Assembly: GCF_000691865.1 (NCBI RefSeq)
Contig: NZ_JMIO01000018.1
Coordinates: forward strand, 1 to 33,903
From: Methanoculleus sp. MH98A
Lineage (GTDB): Archaea > Halobacteriota > Methanomicrobia > Methanomicrobiales > Methanoculleaceae
Reading direction: 5' to 3'
DNA length: 33,903 nucleotides
Part shown: piece after piece, positions 1 to 8,406 of the stretch
Layout: every line of letters begins with the position of its first letter
How positions within the stretch are numbered: position 1 is the stretch's first letter
Notes under the pieces: generated by a model
What the model saw: only the letters and a program-made list of their open reading frames with translations
The model's database searches: none
Told to the model about the DNA's origin: nothing
Program-made: the position numbers and the translations under genes

Positions 1-1
1 T

Positions 2-472
2 GAATTCGTCCTGGATTTTTCGGACGATATCAGAGCGGTCGAGTTATGCGGCGTGCTGAAGAACGTATACGCCATCGGAACGGGGATGTGGGATTCGGTT
101 TACGGCAACCATAACGAGCACTACACCTTCCTCAACATGTGCTACAAGGAGATGTGCATCTTTTTACGGGCTATTTCTCTTGATGAAGGGATATTCACGA
201 AATTCTGCTGCTTTGGAGATTTCAACCTGACCGCCAACGTGGATAAAAGCCGCAACCGGACACTGGGGCTGATGGTCGGCAAAAAGATCGTTAAAACTCC
301 CTATTTAGAGTCCGGCGTGACGTTCGAAGGCTCACGATCTGTTAAAGGGATAATTGAGCTGGCTGAGAACCATGATATCGATATGCCCATCGCACGGTTC
401 GTCTACGATGTCCTGAGCGGAAACAACAACGTGCGGGAATCGGTCGATATGCTCATCAGGAAAGCGCCCTGA
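2..472 (+). CDS. gpsA: Glycerol-3-phosphate dehydrogenase, C-terminal part (5' end outside window)
   Basis: The frame is open from base 2, so the gene begins upstream of the window; about 156 residues are visible. Family knowledge: GpsA reduces dihydroxyacetone phosphate to sn-glycerol-3-phosphate with NAD(P)H. The fragment reads VELCGVLKNVYAIGTGMWD, which matches the helix carrying the catalytic lysine in GpsA (VEL-G-LKN). It then has FGDFNLTANVDKSRNRTLG, the counterpart of GLGDL-T--S--SRN--FG in the substrate domain. The end is a normal all-helical domain with a TGA stop. A GTG at 53 is in frame but is internal. Archaeal membrane lipids use glycerol-1-phosphate, so a G3P enzyme beside glycan genes may serve a glycerol-phosphate decoration or glycerol metabolism; that is inference. 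It converges with the glycosyltransferase at 565-1572. Confidence 0.8.
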   Translation, partial: EFVLDFSDDIRAVELCGVLKNVYAIGTGMWDSVYGNHNEHYTFLNMCYKEMCIFLRAISLDEGIFTKFCCFGDFNLTANVDKSRNRTLGLMVGKKIVKTPYLESGVTFEGSRSVKGIIELAENHDIDMPIARFVYDVLSGNNNVRESVDMLIRKAP

Positions 473-564
473 ACGATCCGGGCAGACTTAAAACCTCCTG
501 TATGGTTGGGTTCATCCCCTTCGCCGTGAAGATTCGCTCCACCGGCAAAATCCAGAGATCCGGA

Positions 565-1572
565 TCACACGGGCCTTTCCTCGAAAATGCTTCGGATCGT
601 TTGCATCCTCCCCTCAAGGGAGAACTCCTTCTCAACCCTGGCTCTTGCCGCCCGGCCCCCATCAGATTGCAGCGCCACTACTATCGCCGCCGCCGTCGCT
701 TCCGCATCCCCGTACGGCACCACGAATCCCGTGTCTCCCACCACCTCCGGGAGAGCCCCCCTGTCCGTCACCACGGGGACGCACTCACAGGACATCGCTT
801 CGGCAAGCGCAACACCGAACGACTCCCGGTAAGAGAGCTGGCAGTAGACCTTTGCCCGGCGATACCACTGCAGGAGTTCGTCCTGAGAAGAGGGCGGGAT
901 GATCTCGACGTTCGGCGGGGCATCCCGTCTCAGGTCTTCGATGCTCCCGTCAAGATCGCGGCCGATGACAGCGAAACGGAGGTCCGGGAGGCGTTTCGCA
1001 GTCTCAAGGAACGTGTCGAGGCCCTTGAGCGTGATGTTGCTCTGGTTGATCTGGCATACCGTGATGACGAGATCGTCTTTTTCCTCTCCCGGGGAGAACT
1101 GCGCGCAGTCGATCCCGTTATAGACGACTGCAACGTGACGGTGATCGCCCAGTTCCAGTATCTCCCGCCTGTTGAACTCCGATACCGCGAGGATATGGTC
1201 GGCGTTTTGGATGATGTAGTTCACCCTCTTTGCAAGTTTCGGGTCCAGCAGGGCACCATACTCAATCTCAGGCTCTCTCGCGACCTCGTACCCGCCGATG
1301 ACGACGATGGTTCTCTTCCCGAGGAGATTTGCCAGCGTTACCGCAAGATACGAATGGTTGTGAGCGAACCAGGAGTAGGTGAGATCGGCCCAGAGGACTC
1401 CCCGGAGTATCTCAAACGTGATCAGGAGTGACCGCTTCAGGCCGTTTTTCCCCTGGTAGTTGCTGATGACGGCCTCCCGGACACGGTATTCCCGCCTGAG
1501 CGCCTCGAGATCGCGCTCGGTGAATGTGGATGGAGAAGGAGATACCAGGAATATCTTCGTTTGCTCCTTCAC
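565..1572 (-). CDS. Glycosyltransferase, GT4 family (group 1)
   Basis: A 335-residue protein with the two Rossmann halves of a GT-B enzyme. The C-terminal half carries the GT4 nucleotide-sugar site: an E-x7-E motif at E250 and E258 (ESFGVALAEAM), followed by PVVTDRGALPEVVGDTGFVV, where the sugar nucleotide is usually bound. Before the linker, VSEFNRREILELG and VVYNGID are typical of GT4 proteins. No signal peptide or membrane segment is visible, so it probably acts at the cytoplasmic membrane face on a lipid-linked acceptor. The start is GTG at 1570-1572, preceded by GGAGG (complement of 1580-1584) at 7-nt spacing. It is the last gene of the minus-strand glycan locus and follows another GT4 gene after about 130 nt. 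Donor and acceptor sugars cannot be read from the sequence. Confidence 0.88.
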   Translation of the reverse strand: MKEQTKIFLVSPSPSTFTERDLEALRREYRVREAVISNYQGKNGLKRSLLITFEILRGVLWADLTYSWFAHNHSYLAVTLANLLGKRTIVVIGGYEVAREPEIEYGALLDPKLAKRVNYIIQNADHILAVSEFNRREILELGDHRHVAVVYNGIDCAQFSPGEEKDDLVITVCQINQSNITLKGLDTFLETAKRLPDLRFAVIGRDLDGSIEDLRRDAPPNVEIIPPSSQDELLQWYRRAKVYCQLSYRESFGVALAEAMSCECVPVVTDRGALPEVVGDTGFVVPYGDAEATAAAIVVALQSDGGRAARARVEKEFSLEGRMQTIRSIFEERPV

Positions 1573-1705
1573 GTGAATTCCTCCAGACTTTGCTAAACGG
1601 GCTCATGCAACCCTGCAGCAGGCGTGTCCATGCGGGGTGATGCTGTTCGTGGGATAAACCAAGTATCCCGTCTGCGCGAGATAGGAGCACCAGACGGGGC
1701 CGGAA

Positions 1706-2863
1706 TTATCGCGCTCTGCGACCACGGCTCCGATCGCCCCTTCCCGTCTCCTCAACCTGCCTGTATACCTCGAGCAGCCTCTTCTCCATCTCGCCCCAGT
1801 TGTACCGCTCAAGAACCGCCTTCCGCCCATTCTCCCCCATCCTCCGCGCCTCGCCCGGGTGCTCGAGCAGGTAGACGATCGCCTCCGCGATCGCATCCGG
1901 GTCGGTCGGGTCGACCAGCATTCCGCACTCCGCCTTGCCGACGACGTTCCGGATCTCCGGAAAGTCGCTCGCAACGACCGGGAGACCGCAGAGCATGTAG
2001 TCGAAGAGCTTGTTCGGGAGGCCGATGTATGCGTTGTAGTAGTCGGGCTGGAAGACGAGGAGGGCGATGCTGCCCTTACGGAGCGTTTCGTACATTTCCT
2101 GGTAAGGGAGGTAGCCAGTCAGAGTGATCTCCGGTCTCGGGTCCGTCTTCGCAACGATCGCACCGATATCTTCGCGGATGTTCCCGACGAGTGTCAGGGT
2201 GACCCCGGGAACCGTTGCAGCCACCTTCGACATCGCCTGGATGCACTCCCTGATGCCGTGGAACAACTGCATATTCCCGGCCATGTAGACCACGTTGCGG
2301 CTGCGTCCTGCCTGCGGAGCCGGCGGCATTGAGCCGGCGACCGAATAGTTGGATACGATCACAGGCAGTGTCCCGTTCCGACCGAACCGTTCCGCGACGC
2401 TCTCGCTGACGGCAATCTTCGCATCGGCAAACCGCGAGAGCAGGATCTCTCCCCGGGAGAGCATGGGTTCAAGGACCCTCGTGAGGACCGTCGCGTTCGG
2501 GATACCGAGATCGAACGGGATCTCGCTCGGCCAGTGCTCGTGGATGTCGTAAATGACCCGCTTACCTTTGAGAAACTTCGTAAGGACCCCGATGAGGAGG
2601 GCATCGGGCTCATGGCAGTGGACGACGTCGCACTTCTGGTTCAGGCACGCCCGAAACGCCCTCCAGAGCGTCACCGGGTGAAGGAGGTTTGAAGGGGGTT
2701 TCCGGACGGCGACGATCTGCACGCCTCCGTTCTCATCGATGCTCCCGTTCTCCGAAGGGGCGATGATCGTGACATCGTGCTCCTTTGCCAGGCTCTTCGC
2801 CTCTTTCTCGAATATCCGCCCGTCGTGGGGCAGGTGGGTCGTGGTGAGCATACAGATACGCAT
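1706..2863 (-). CDS. Glycosyltransferase, GT4 family (group 1)
   Basis: About 385 residues from the ATG at 2863 (MRICMLTTTHLPHDGRIFEK), the usual N-terminal opening of this GT4 subgroup. The frame runs on to a GTG at 2920, but those extra 19 residues do not look like protein and I see no good ribosome site for either start, so the start is provisional. N-terminal Rossmann signals include HCHEPDALL at 82-90 and DIHEHWP at 106-112. The C-terminal donor domain has LTGYLPYQEMYETL, then LPNKLFDYM at 282-290 and GLPVVASDFPEIRNVV, typical of GT4. No membrane span is seen. The gene sits between wecB (285 nt upstream) and the second GT4 gene, so it likely helps build the same glycan. A TATA-like element lies near 2962-2970, suggesting its own promoter. 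Confidence 0.87.
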   Translation of the reverse strand: MRICMLTTTHLPHDGRIFEKEAKSLAKEHDVTIIAPSENGSIDENGGVQIVAVRKPPSNLLHPVTLWRAFRACLNQKCDVVHCHEPDALLIGVLTKFLKGKRVIYDIHEHWPSEIPFDLGIPNATVLTRVLEPMLSRGEILLSRFADAKIAVSESVAERFGRNGTLPVIVSNYSVAGSMPPAPQAGRSRNVVYMAGNMQLFHGIRECIQAMSKVAATVPGVTLTLVGNIREDIGAIVAKTDPRPEITLTGYLPYQEMYETLRKGSIALLVFQPDYYNAYIGLPNKLFDYMLCGLPVVASDFPEIRNVVGKAECGMLVDPTDPDAIAEAIVYLLEHPGEARRMGENGRKAVLERYNWGEMEKRLLEVYRQVEETGRGDRSRGRRAR

Positions 2864-2956
2864 AATCCGGAGTTCGTTTGCGCCTCCCTGGCCGGGACCT
2901 TCCCTGATGTCACCGGGCACAAATGAGGGGGGTAAGCGACTCCAACTGTCTTTCGG

Positions 2957-2975
2957 GAGACTTATACTTTATCGT
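2957..2975 (-). promoter_or_regulatory. Probable TATA box for the GT4 gene at 1706-2863
   Basis: On the minus strand the segment reads GATAAAGTATAAGTC, an archaeal TATA-like stretch in GC-rich surroundings. Initiation about 25 nt downstream would fall near 2941, leaving an untranslated leader of about 78 nt if translation starts at 2863, or about 20 nt if the GTG at 2920 is used. Direct evidence is only the sequence match. Confidence 0.4.
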
Positions 2976-3127
2976 AGTGGGGCGGCACCGGGCAAATAAG
3001 GAGCATACCGGATCGGAGGAGAACTCCAGTCAGCTGCAAAAACAGTGAATGCGCCGGGAAGGATCAAATATTATGCAATGGTCGAAATTTCGAACGTAAG
3101 TTTACCACCCTTAACGTTCACTCGTGT

Positions 3128-3143
3128 CCCGGCACATGCCGGG
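3128..3143 (-). terminator. Stem-loop just after wecB
   Basis: A perfect 7-bp inverted repeat (CCCGGCA / TGCCGGG) with a 2-nt loop begins 5 nt beyond the TAA stop of wecB. No T-run follows, so it may be an mRNA 3'-end stabiliser or processing signal rather than a classical terminator. The same arrangement follows purQ and the OB-fold gene in this window. Confidence 0.5.
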
Positions 3144-3148
3144 CACTG

Positions 3149-4228
3149 TTATCCAGATCGGGCATACTGAAACCGGGCAAGGATCTTCCCGATCAGAACA
3201 CTGGCGTTTCCATTCCCAAATGTCTCTTTCTGCCTCGATCCGGGTGAAAAATGCCGAATAGCATCGACAATCTTCTCCCTCCCCGCCCCCACGAGCACGT
3301 TCCACCCCGCCTCGACCGTCTCGACCCATTCGGTGTTCTCCCGGAGGGTGATGCAGGGCACGCCGAGCATGTAGGCCTCCTTCTGGACACCGCCCGAGTC
3401 AGTGAGGATCTTTTCCGCGTGCGCCATCAGGCGGATCATATCGAGATAGCCGAGCGGATCGACGACCCGGACGTTCTCCGGCATCTTCGTAAGAAGACCG
3501 TATCCTACGAGGCACTTCCGTGTCCGGGGATGAACCGGGAAGACGACCGGTCTATCGGTCTCCTCCAGTGCGCCGAGGATGGCGGCCATGTTTTCACGAT
3601 CATCGGTGTTCGACGGCCGGTGGACGGTGACGACGAGGTACTCCCCCGGCCTGACCCCGACGTCCTCGAGGATCCGGGAGCGCTCTTCCGCGATCCCACG
3701 GTTGTAGTTCATCGCATCAAGCATCACGTCCCCGACGAGGAAGACGCCCTCTGTGACCCCCTCGGCCGCGAGGTTTGCAACGGCGGTCTCCGTCGGGCAG
3801 AAGAGGAGGTCTGATGCGTGATCGGTGAGCACCCGGTTCACCTCCTCGGGCATACGCCGGTCGAAACTCCGGAGCCCCGCCTCGACGTGGGCGACCGGCA
3901 TGTGGAGTTTTGCCGCCGCAAGCGCGCCTGCGAGGGTGGAGTTCGTGTCGCCGTAGACCAGGACGACGTCGGGCTTCTCCTTTTCGAGGACATCCTCGAT
4001 CGCCCCGAGCATCGCCCCGGTCTGGCGACCGTGGGTCCCGGAGCCGATGCCGAGGTTGTAGTCGGGCTTCGGAATCGCCAGTTCCTCGAAGAAGACCTCC
4101 GACATGCCGTGGTCGTAGTGCTGGCCGGTGTGGACGAGGATCTCCTCGTGCTCTTTCCTGAGTTCCCGGGAGACGGGAGCGCATTTGATGAACTGCGGCC
4201 GGGCGCCGACGATGGAAACGATCTTCAT
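3149..4228 (-). CDS. wecB: UDP-N-acetylglucosamine 2-epimerase, non-hydrolysing
   Basis: 359 residues, normal length for the family. It interconverts UDP-GlcNAc and UDP-ManNAc in the cytoplasm. The N-terminus MKIVSIVGARPQFIK matches the family G-RP--IK opening. Other hallmarks are VYGDTNSTLAG at 92-101, HVEAGLRS at 114-121, TVHRPSN with the conserved His203, HPRTRK at 233-238 and DSGGVQKEA at 277-285, the UDP-binding loop. ATG at 4228 lies 9 nt after the wecC stop, with GGTG just upstream, so the two are co-transcribed and supply UDP-ManNAc to the neighbouring dehydrogenase. Its product, or the derived acid, is probably used by the two glycosyltransferases further along the locus. A stem-loop follows the stop codon. 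Confidence 0.95.
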   Translation of the reverse strand: MKIVSIVGARPQFIKCAPVSRELRKEHEEILVHTGQHYDHGMSEVFFEELAIPKPDYNLGIGSGTHGRQTGAMLGAIEDVLEKEKPDVVLVYGDTNSTLAGALAAAKLHMPVAHVEAGLRSFDRRMPEEVNRVLTDHASDLLFCPTETAVANLAAEGVTEGVFLVGDVMLDAMNYNRGIAEERSRILEDVGVRPGEYLVVTVHRPSNTDDRENMAAILGALEETDRPVVFPVHPRTRKCLVGYGLLTKMPENVRVVDPLGYLDMIRLMAHAEKILTDSGGVQKEAYMLGVPCITLRENTEWVETVEAGWNVLVGAGREKIVDAIRHFSPGSRQKETFGNGNASVLIGKILARFQYARSG

Positions 4229-4237
4229 GGTACACCG

Positions 4238-5671
4238 TTACGGAACGACCGGGTGGCTGTTCCTGTCGCCCCGGCCGATGCCCTTGTAGACGAAGCCCGC
4301 CCGGATGAATGCGTCCGGGTCGACGACGTTCCTGCCGTCGACAATCACGGGATGCTCCTTTCCCGAGAGTTCCTTTACCCGCGCCGGATCGAGGGAAGCA
4401 TAGTGGTGGTGACCGGTGAAGATGGTGACGACGTCCGCGCCCGCGAGCGTTCCCTCGAGGTCGTGCGAAACCTCTATCCCCGGGTATTCGTCCACGAACG
4501 GGTCGTGTACCCTGACCTCGGCACCCGCCTCCTCCATCGCCGCGAGGTAGGGCTCCGCGGGGGTGTTTCGAGTATCGTCGGAGTTCTGGATGAACGCCCA
4601 CCCGAGCAGCGCGACCGTCGCGCCCTCTGGGAACTTATCCGCCCGTTTTAGTCCCTCAAGGGTCAGGTGGACCATGTGCCGGGGCATGAACTCGTTGATC
4701 GCCCGTGCGACGCCGAAGATCGACTCGGCCCCGTGCGGGTACCAGAGGTCGCCGCCGAGGACCTGTGCGCCCCGCTCGAGGTGCCAGGAGTCCTTCGTGA
4801 GACAGTGGCCGCCGACCCCGGCACCCGGCCAGAGAATTGCCCGGGTGATCCCCTCTCCCTTGAGGGAGTCGATCCCGGCCCGGACATCGTAGACGTTGAC
4901 GCCCATCGCCTCGCAGTGCAGCGCCAGCTGGTTTGCGGCGGCGATCTGGAGGTCACGGAAGGCGTTCTCGGCGGTCTTCGTCACCTCGGCCGCGGTCGCG
5001 GTCATCGGGATGATCTTGCCGGTCGTGAGGACCGGCCGGTAGAGTTCGATCGCCCGCGCCGTCGAGACGTCGTCGATCCCACCGACGATCCGGTCGTGCT
5101 CCCGGATGTTTCTGAGCAGCCGCCCGACCATTACCCGCTCGGGGGCGTGCGCGAGGCAGAACTCTTCGCCGGCGGTGAGCCCGGACTCTTCTTCGAGGAT
5201 CTCGCGGGCCATCCCGGCAGTCGTGCCGGGAGTGACGGTCGACTCGAGCACAACGAGCGTGCCCTCCGAGAGGTGCCTCCCCACCTGCCGGAGTCCCTCG
5301 ATCAGGGCCGAGAAGTCGGGGATGAGGTCTTTTGGATCCTTAAACGGTGTCTGGATGGCGAGGGTCACCGCGTCGCACTCCGCGATCTCGGAGAAGTCCG
5401 AGGTACATCGGAACTTCCCTGCGCCGACGACTTTTCCGAGCAGTTCTTCAAGTCCCGGCTCCTCGCCCTTGAGCGGCGACTCGCCCCGGTTCAGCATGGC
5501 TATCTTGTAGCCGGAGGACGGCGAGTCTCGCTGGAATCCGCGGACGGACTCGAACCCGGGAGCGTCCGCAAAGAGCGCCGCGGCGGGAATGCCGACGTAG
5601 CCCATGCCGATCACGCCAATATTTCTTATCGGCCCAATTCTATCGATGATTGACTGTAATCTGCTGCTCAT
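4238..5671 (-). CDS. wecC: UDP-N-acetyl-D-mannosaminuronate (nucleotide-sugar) dehydrogenase
   Basis: 477 residues from ATG 5671. The GTG at 5683 is rejected as a start because it lies inside the ribosome site GGGGTGG, 8 nt before the ATG. The enzyme oxidises C6 of a UDP-sugar twice with NAD+, here probably UDP-ManNAc to UDP-ManNAcA given wecB next door. Seen: Rossmann motif IGVIGMGYVGIPAA near residues 18-31, LESTVTPGTT near 143-152, the central EVTKTAENAFRDLQIAAAN helix with conserved Lys and Asn, and the catalytic cysteine in GAGVGGHCLTKD (Cys290). The C-terminal UDP-binding domain has LLGWAFIQNSDDTRNTP, the place of the usual G-ayK---DD-R-SP motif. It is tightly packed between the oxidoreductase gene (15 nt) and wecB. 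Specificity for ManNAc rather than another UDP-sugar is inferred from context. Confidence 0.92.
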   Translation of the reverse strand: MSSRLQSIIDRIGPIRNIGVIGMGYVGIPAAALFADAPGFESVRGFQRDSPSSGYKIAMLNRGESPLKGEEPGLEELLGKVVGAGKFRCTSDFSEIAECDAVTLAIQTPFKDPKDLIPDFSALIEGLRQVGRHLSEGTLVVLESTVTPGTTAGMAREILEEESGLTAGEEFCLAHAPERVMVGRLLRNIREHDRIVGGIDDVSTARAIELYRPVLTTGKIIPMTATAAEVTKTAENAFRDLQIAAANQLALHCEAMGVNVYDVRAGIDSLKGEGITRAILWPGAGVGGHCLTKDSWHLERGAQVLGGDLWYPHGAESIFGVARAINEFMPRHMVHLTLEGLKRADKFPEGATVALLGWAFIQNSDDTRNTPAEPYLAAMEEAGAEVRVHDPFVDEYPGIEVSHDLEGTLAGADVVTIFTGHHHYASLDPARVKELSGKEHPVIVDGRNVVDPDAFIRAGFVYKGIGRGDRNSHPVVP

Positions 5672-5686
5672 TGCAAAAACCACCCC

Positions 5687-6643
5687 TCAGGCCGTAAAAC
5701 ACCGTGCGACGTCCTCGCAGATCTCCATATTCAGCAGCGCCTGCGCGGGGCTGACAGGGAACTCCTTTTTCCGGGCAACGCAGTCGAGGAACGTCGAGAG
5801 CTCGAGTTTGAGCGGCTCCTGCTTGTTCACAAGCACCTTCTCGATGATGTTCTCCTGCACATAGCGCTCGTCCTCGGCCGAATACTGCCCGGGTTTGCGG
5901 TGGATGTAGATCTCCTGGGCCATGAAATCCCCCTCGACGGTGAACTCCTCCTCCTCGATGTAGATCATACGGATCTTCTTTGAGGATTTCCTGCTTGCGG
6001 ATAGGTAGACCGGGGTCCCGTAAAATGAGAATAGGGCGCTGCAGACATCCTCGTTGCCGCTTCCGGCGAGATGATAGGCCCCGTCCGGGAGGAGAACGTT
6101 TCGCATGATGTCCACGTCGTGGATCATCAGGTCCTCGACGACCGAGGAGCCGCTCACCCGGGAAGAGGCCGGGTTGTGCCGCTTCATCTCGATGTAGAGG
6201 GGGCGCTGGACGATCTTTTTGATCTCGGGAACGATCGGGTTGAACCGCTCGATGTGACCGACTCCGGCGACGAGACCGTCGGGTATCTTTTCGATGAGCC
6301 TTCTCGTCTCTTCCGCCGTCGCGCAGATGGGCTTTTCGATGAGCAGCGGCACCCCGGCATCGAGCACCGTCTCCGCAACAGAGAAGTGGTAGGGTGTCGG
6401 GACGCAGACGCTGACCGCGTCCACGCGTTCAAGCAGGCTCTCCAGGGTCGGAGAGGCCGTTGCCTCGAATGTTCCGGCAAGGTCGCGGGCCGCCTTCCCG
6501 TTGAGATCGAACAGGTGAAGCGAGTCCACCGCTTTCAGTTCCGAGTATACACGGGCGTGATTCCTGCCCATCATTCCAACACCGATAACCCCTATGTCCA
6601 AGTTTTTCACCACCGGGAGTATTGTAACCCTCTTCTGGAACAC
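5687..6643 (-). CDS. Gfo/Idh/MocA-family sugar oxidoreductase
   Basis: Up to 318 residues. The N-terminal Rossmann domain has DIGVIGVGMMGRNHARVY with G-x-G-x-x-G at 21-26, and the family signature LLIEKPICAT carries the EKP motif at 103-105. A GHIERFNP segment and a C-terminal alpha/beta domain follow. Family members oxidise or reduce sugars or nucleotide sugars with NAD(P). Beside wecB and wecC, a role like the 3-dehydrogenases WlbA/WbpB of diacetamido-uronic acid synthesis is attractive, but the aminotransferase and acetyltransferase of that pathway are not visible. The start is uncertain: GTG at 6643 gives the full length, while GTGs at 6613 and 6610 give a protein beginning close to the Rossmann strand. 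It is the first gene of the minus-strand cluster. Confidence 0.85.
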   Translation of the reverse strand: MFQKRVTILPVVKNLDIGVIGVGMMGRNHARVYSELKAVDSLHLFDLNGKAARDLAGTFEATASPTLESLLERVDAVSVCVPTPYHFSVAETVLDAGVPLLIEKPICATAEETRRLIEKIPDGLVAGVGHIERFNPIVPEIKKIVQRPLYIEMKRHNPASSRVSGSSVVEDLMIHDVDIMRNVLLPDGAYHLAGSGNEDVCSALFSFYGTPVYLSASRKSSKKIRMIYIEEEEFTVEGDFMAQEIYIHRKPGQYSAEDERYVQENIIEKVLVNKQEPLKLELSTFLDCVARKKEFPVSPAQALLNMEICEDVARCFTA

Positions 6644-6649
6644 TCAATA

Positions 6650-6687
6650 GTGCTACTGTACATCAGCGCTACTCTATACATTAGCAC
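6650..6687. promoter_or_regulatory. Divergent promoter region with imperfect repeat
   Basis: Between the oxidoreductase and flippase genes, GTGCTACTGTACATCAG (6650-6666) is followed by a similar copy, GCGCTACTCTATACATTAG (6666-6684). The block is bounded by GTGCTA and TAGCAC. On the minus strand ATGTATAGAG can act as the TATA box for the oxidoreductase operon. The repeat could be an operator; only the sequence symmetry supports this. Confidence 0.35.
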
Positions 6688-6812
6688 CGCTCCGCCATGA
6701 CGTTATCGCGACTCCCGCTCCGGGACCGGCACATCATCCTGCCGGTTCACGGCCGCCTCTCCCGCTCTCCGGTTCAAAAGCAATAAGGCTTCTCACGGCG
6801 AAACCACTGCTT

Positions 6813-8291
6813 GTGTTCCGGCCCTCCGGGTATCTTGCCCGTGTCATGCGCATCGACCCCGTCCAGCGCCAGAGTGTCATCAGCCTTGCTTCAACGCTGG
6901 CCCTCACCGCGATCGGGTTTCTTTCCACGATGTTCTTCGCCCATACCGTCGGGCCGTCGATACTGGGCGCATACTTCCTCTTCGTGGCCTACTTCAGCGT
7001 CTTCAACCTGATAGGGGACGGCGGATTCGGGGGCGCCGCGGTAAAGCGGATCAGCGAGGGCAAGGACCAGAACGCGTTCTTTACCGCGTTCGTCTTTCTC
7101 CGGGTAATACTGGTGGCCGTCTCGGTCGGCTTCCTCTTCGTTGCGCAGCCGTATCTCACCGACCTCACATCATCGGGAGTCTTCCCCTGGCTGGTCCTCG
7201 CGCTGGTCGTCAGCGTCTTCACGACTATCACCTCAAATGGAGTCTACGGCACCGGGAAGGTCGGTATCAACCAGATCGGCAGCTTACTCAACAACGTAAT
7301 CAGAATTGTCGTCCAGGTCGCCGCGGTCCTCCTCGGCTACAGTGTTGCAGGACTCGCCGGCGGGTTCGTCGCCGGGCTTCTTGCAGGAGGGCTTTTCACC
7401 TTCCGTTTTCTCGATCTCGCGCTTGCACCGTTTGCCCGCTCCCACATCCAGAGCCTCTTTGCCTTCTCGTTCTGGACGTTCCTCGGCGCAAGCGGCTACC
7501 TCGTCTTCTCGTACGCCGACACCATCCTGATCGGTTATTTCCTGACCGATGCCGACGTCGGCATCTACCGTGTGGCGCTCCAGCTCACCTCGGTTGCAAC
7601 GTTCATCACCATAGCGCTCCGCACCACCCTCTATCCGAAGGTCAGTTTCTGGGGGAAACGTCACGAACTCCCTCTGGTGGAGCATGCGCTCGCCCGTGCC
7701 TTCACCTACTCGCTCCTGCTCGCGGTCCCCGTCCTCGCCGGGGGGTGGCTCCTCGGCGAACGTCTCCTCTACTTCTTCTACGGCGAGTCGTTCTCCGCCG
7801 GCGCACCGGCTCTCGCGCTGCTCCTGGTCGTCCAGGCAGCTCATGTCTTCATGTTCCTCCAGACGATGTGCTTAAACGCCCTCGACCGGCCGCGTGACTC
7901 GTTTAAGGTAACGGCAATCGCGGTTACCGTCAACATCGGCCTGAACATCCTCCTCATCCCGGCATACGGCATCGTCGGGGCGTCGGCGACCACGCTCGCC
8001 ACCATGGTGCTGAACGCGGTGCTTGCCCGGCGCGCCCTCTCCCAAAGCATCCGCGTGCGGATAGAGCCCCGGGCCGTGGGCCACATCGTCCTCGCCGGGC
8101 TCGTGATGAGCGCCGTCGTCGCGGCCTACTCGTTCGTCATCCCGCTCACGAACGTTTTTGTCGTTCTCGGAGCGGTTGCACTCGGCGGGCTGGTCTATCT
8201 TCTGGTCCTCCTCAAGATCGACCGGGGGATCCACGACGAACTGAAGGAGCTGACTGAAGGTCTCGGCATCCCCTGGCCCGGCGTGCTCTGA
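6813..8291 (+). CDS. Polysaccharide / lipid-linked oligosaccharide flippase (Wzx-like, MOP superfamily)
   Basis: About 492 residues, almost wholly hydrophobic, with 12 or more predicted membrane helices in the pattern of the polysaccharide-transport family. Typical family features: an N-terminal helix pair starting RQSVISLASTLALTAIGFLSTMFFA, FSFWTFLGASGYLVFSYADTILIGYFL in the middle, and GLNILLIPAYGIVGASATTLAT in the second half. Such proteins flip undecaprenyl- or dolichyl-linked glycans across the cytoplasmic membrane, and the gene is divergent from the glycan cluster it probably serves. Start: GTG at 6813 gives the longest frame and ATG at 6846 gives MRIDPVQRQS, closer to the usual start; neither has a clear ribosome site. 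The substrate is unknown. Confidence 0.88.
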   Translation: MFRPSGYLARVMRIDPVQRQSVISLASTLALTAIGFLSTMFFAHTVGPSILGAYFLFVAYFSVFNLIGDGGFGGAAVKRISEGKDQNAFFTAFVFLRVILVAVSVGFLFVAQPYLTDLTSSGVFPWLVLALVVSVFTTITSNGVYGTGKVGINQIGSLLNNVIRIVVQVAAVLLGYSVAGLAGGFVAGLLAGGLFTFRFLDLALAPFARSHIQSLFAFSFWTFLGASGYLVFSYADTILIGYFLTDADVGIYRVALQLTSVATFITIALRTTLYPKVSFWGKRHELPLVEHALARAFTYSLLLAVPVLAGGWLLGERLLYFFYGESFSAGAPALALLLVVQAAHVFMFLQTMCLNALDRPRDSFKVTAIAVTVNIGLNILLIPAYGIVGASATTLATMVLNAVLARRALSQSIRVRIEPRAVGHIVLAGLVMSAVVAAYSFVIPLTNVFVVLGAVALGGLVYLLVLLKIDRGIHDELKELTEGLGIPWPGVL

Positions 8292-8406
8292 ACCCGGTGA
8301 TATGCACATCCGTTCACCTATCCTCTTATCCCGAACACCGGGGATATCCTCTGCCCATCCGGTTGAAATACCAGATACTGCAATGTGTGACTACACGAGG
8401 GAGACG

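Noticed and set aside
557-566. GATCCGGATC palindrome at the end of the GT4 gene
   Set aside because: A 10-bp palindrome overlapping the stop codon; too short and loop-free to be called a terminator.
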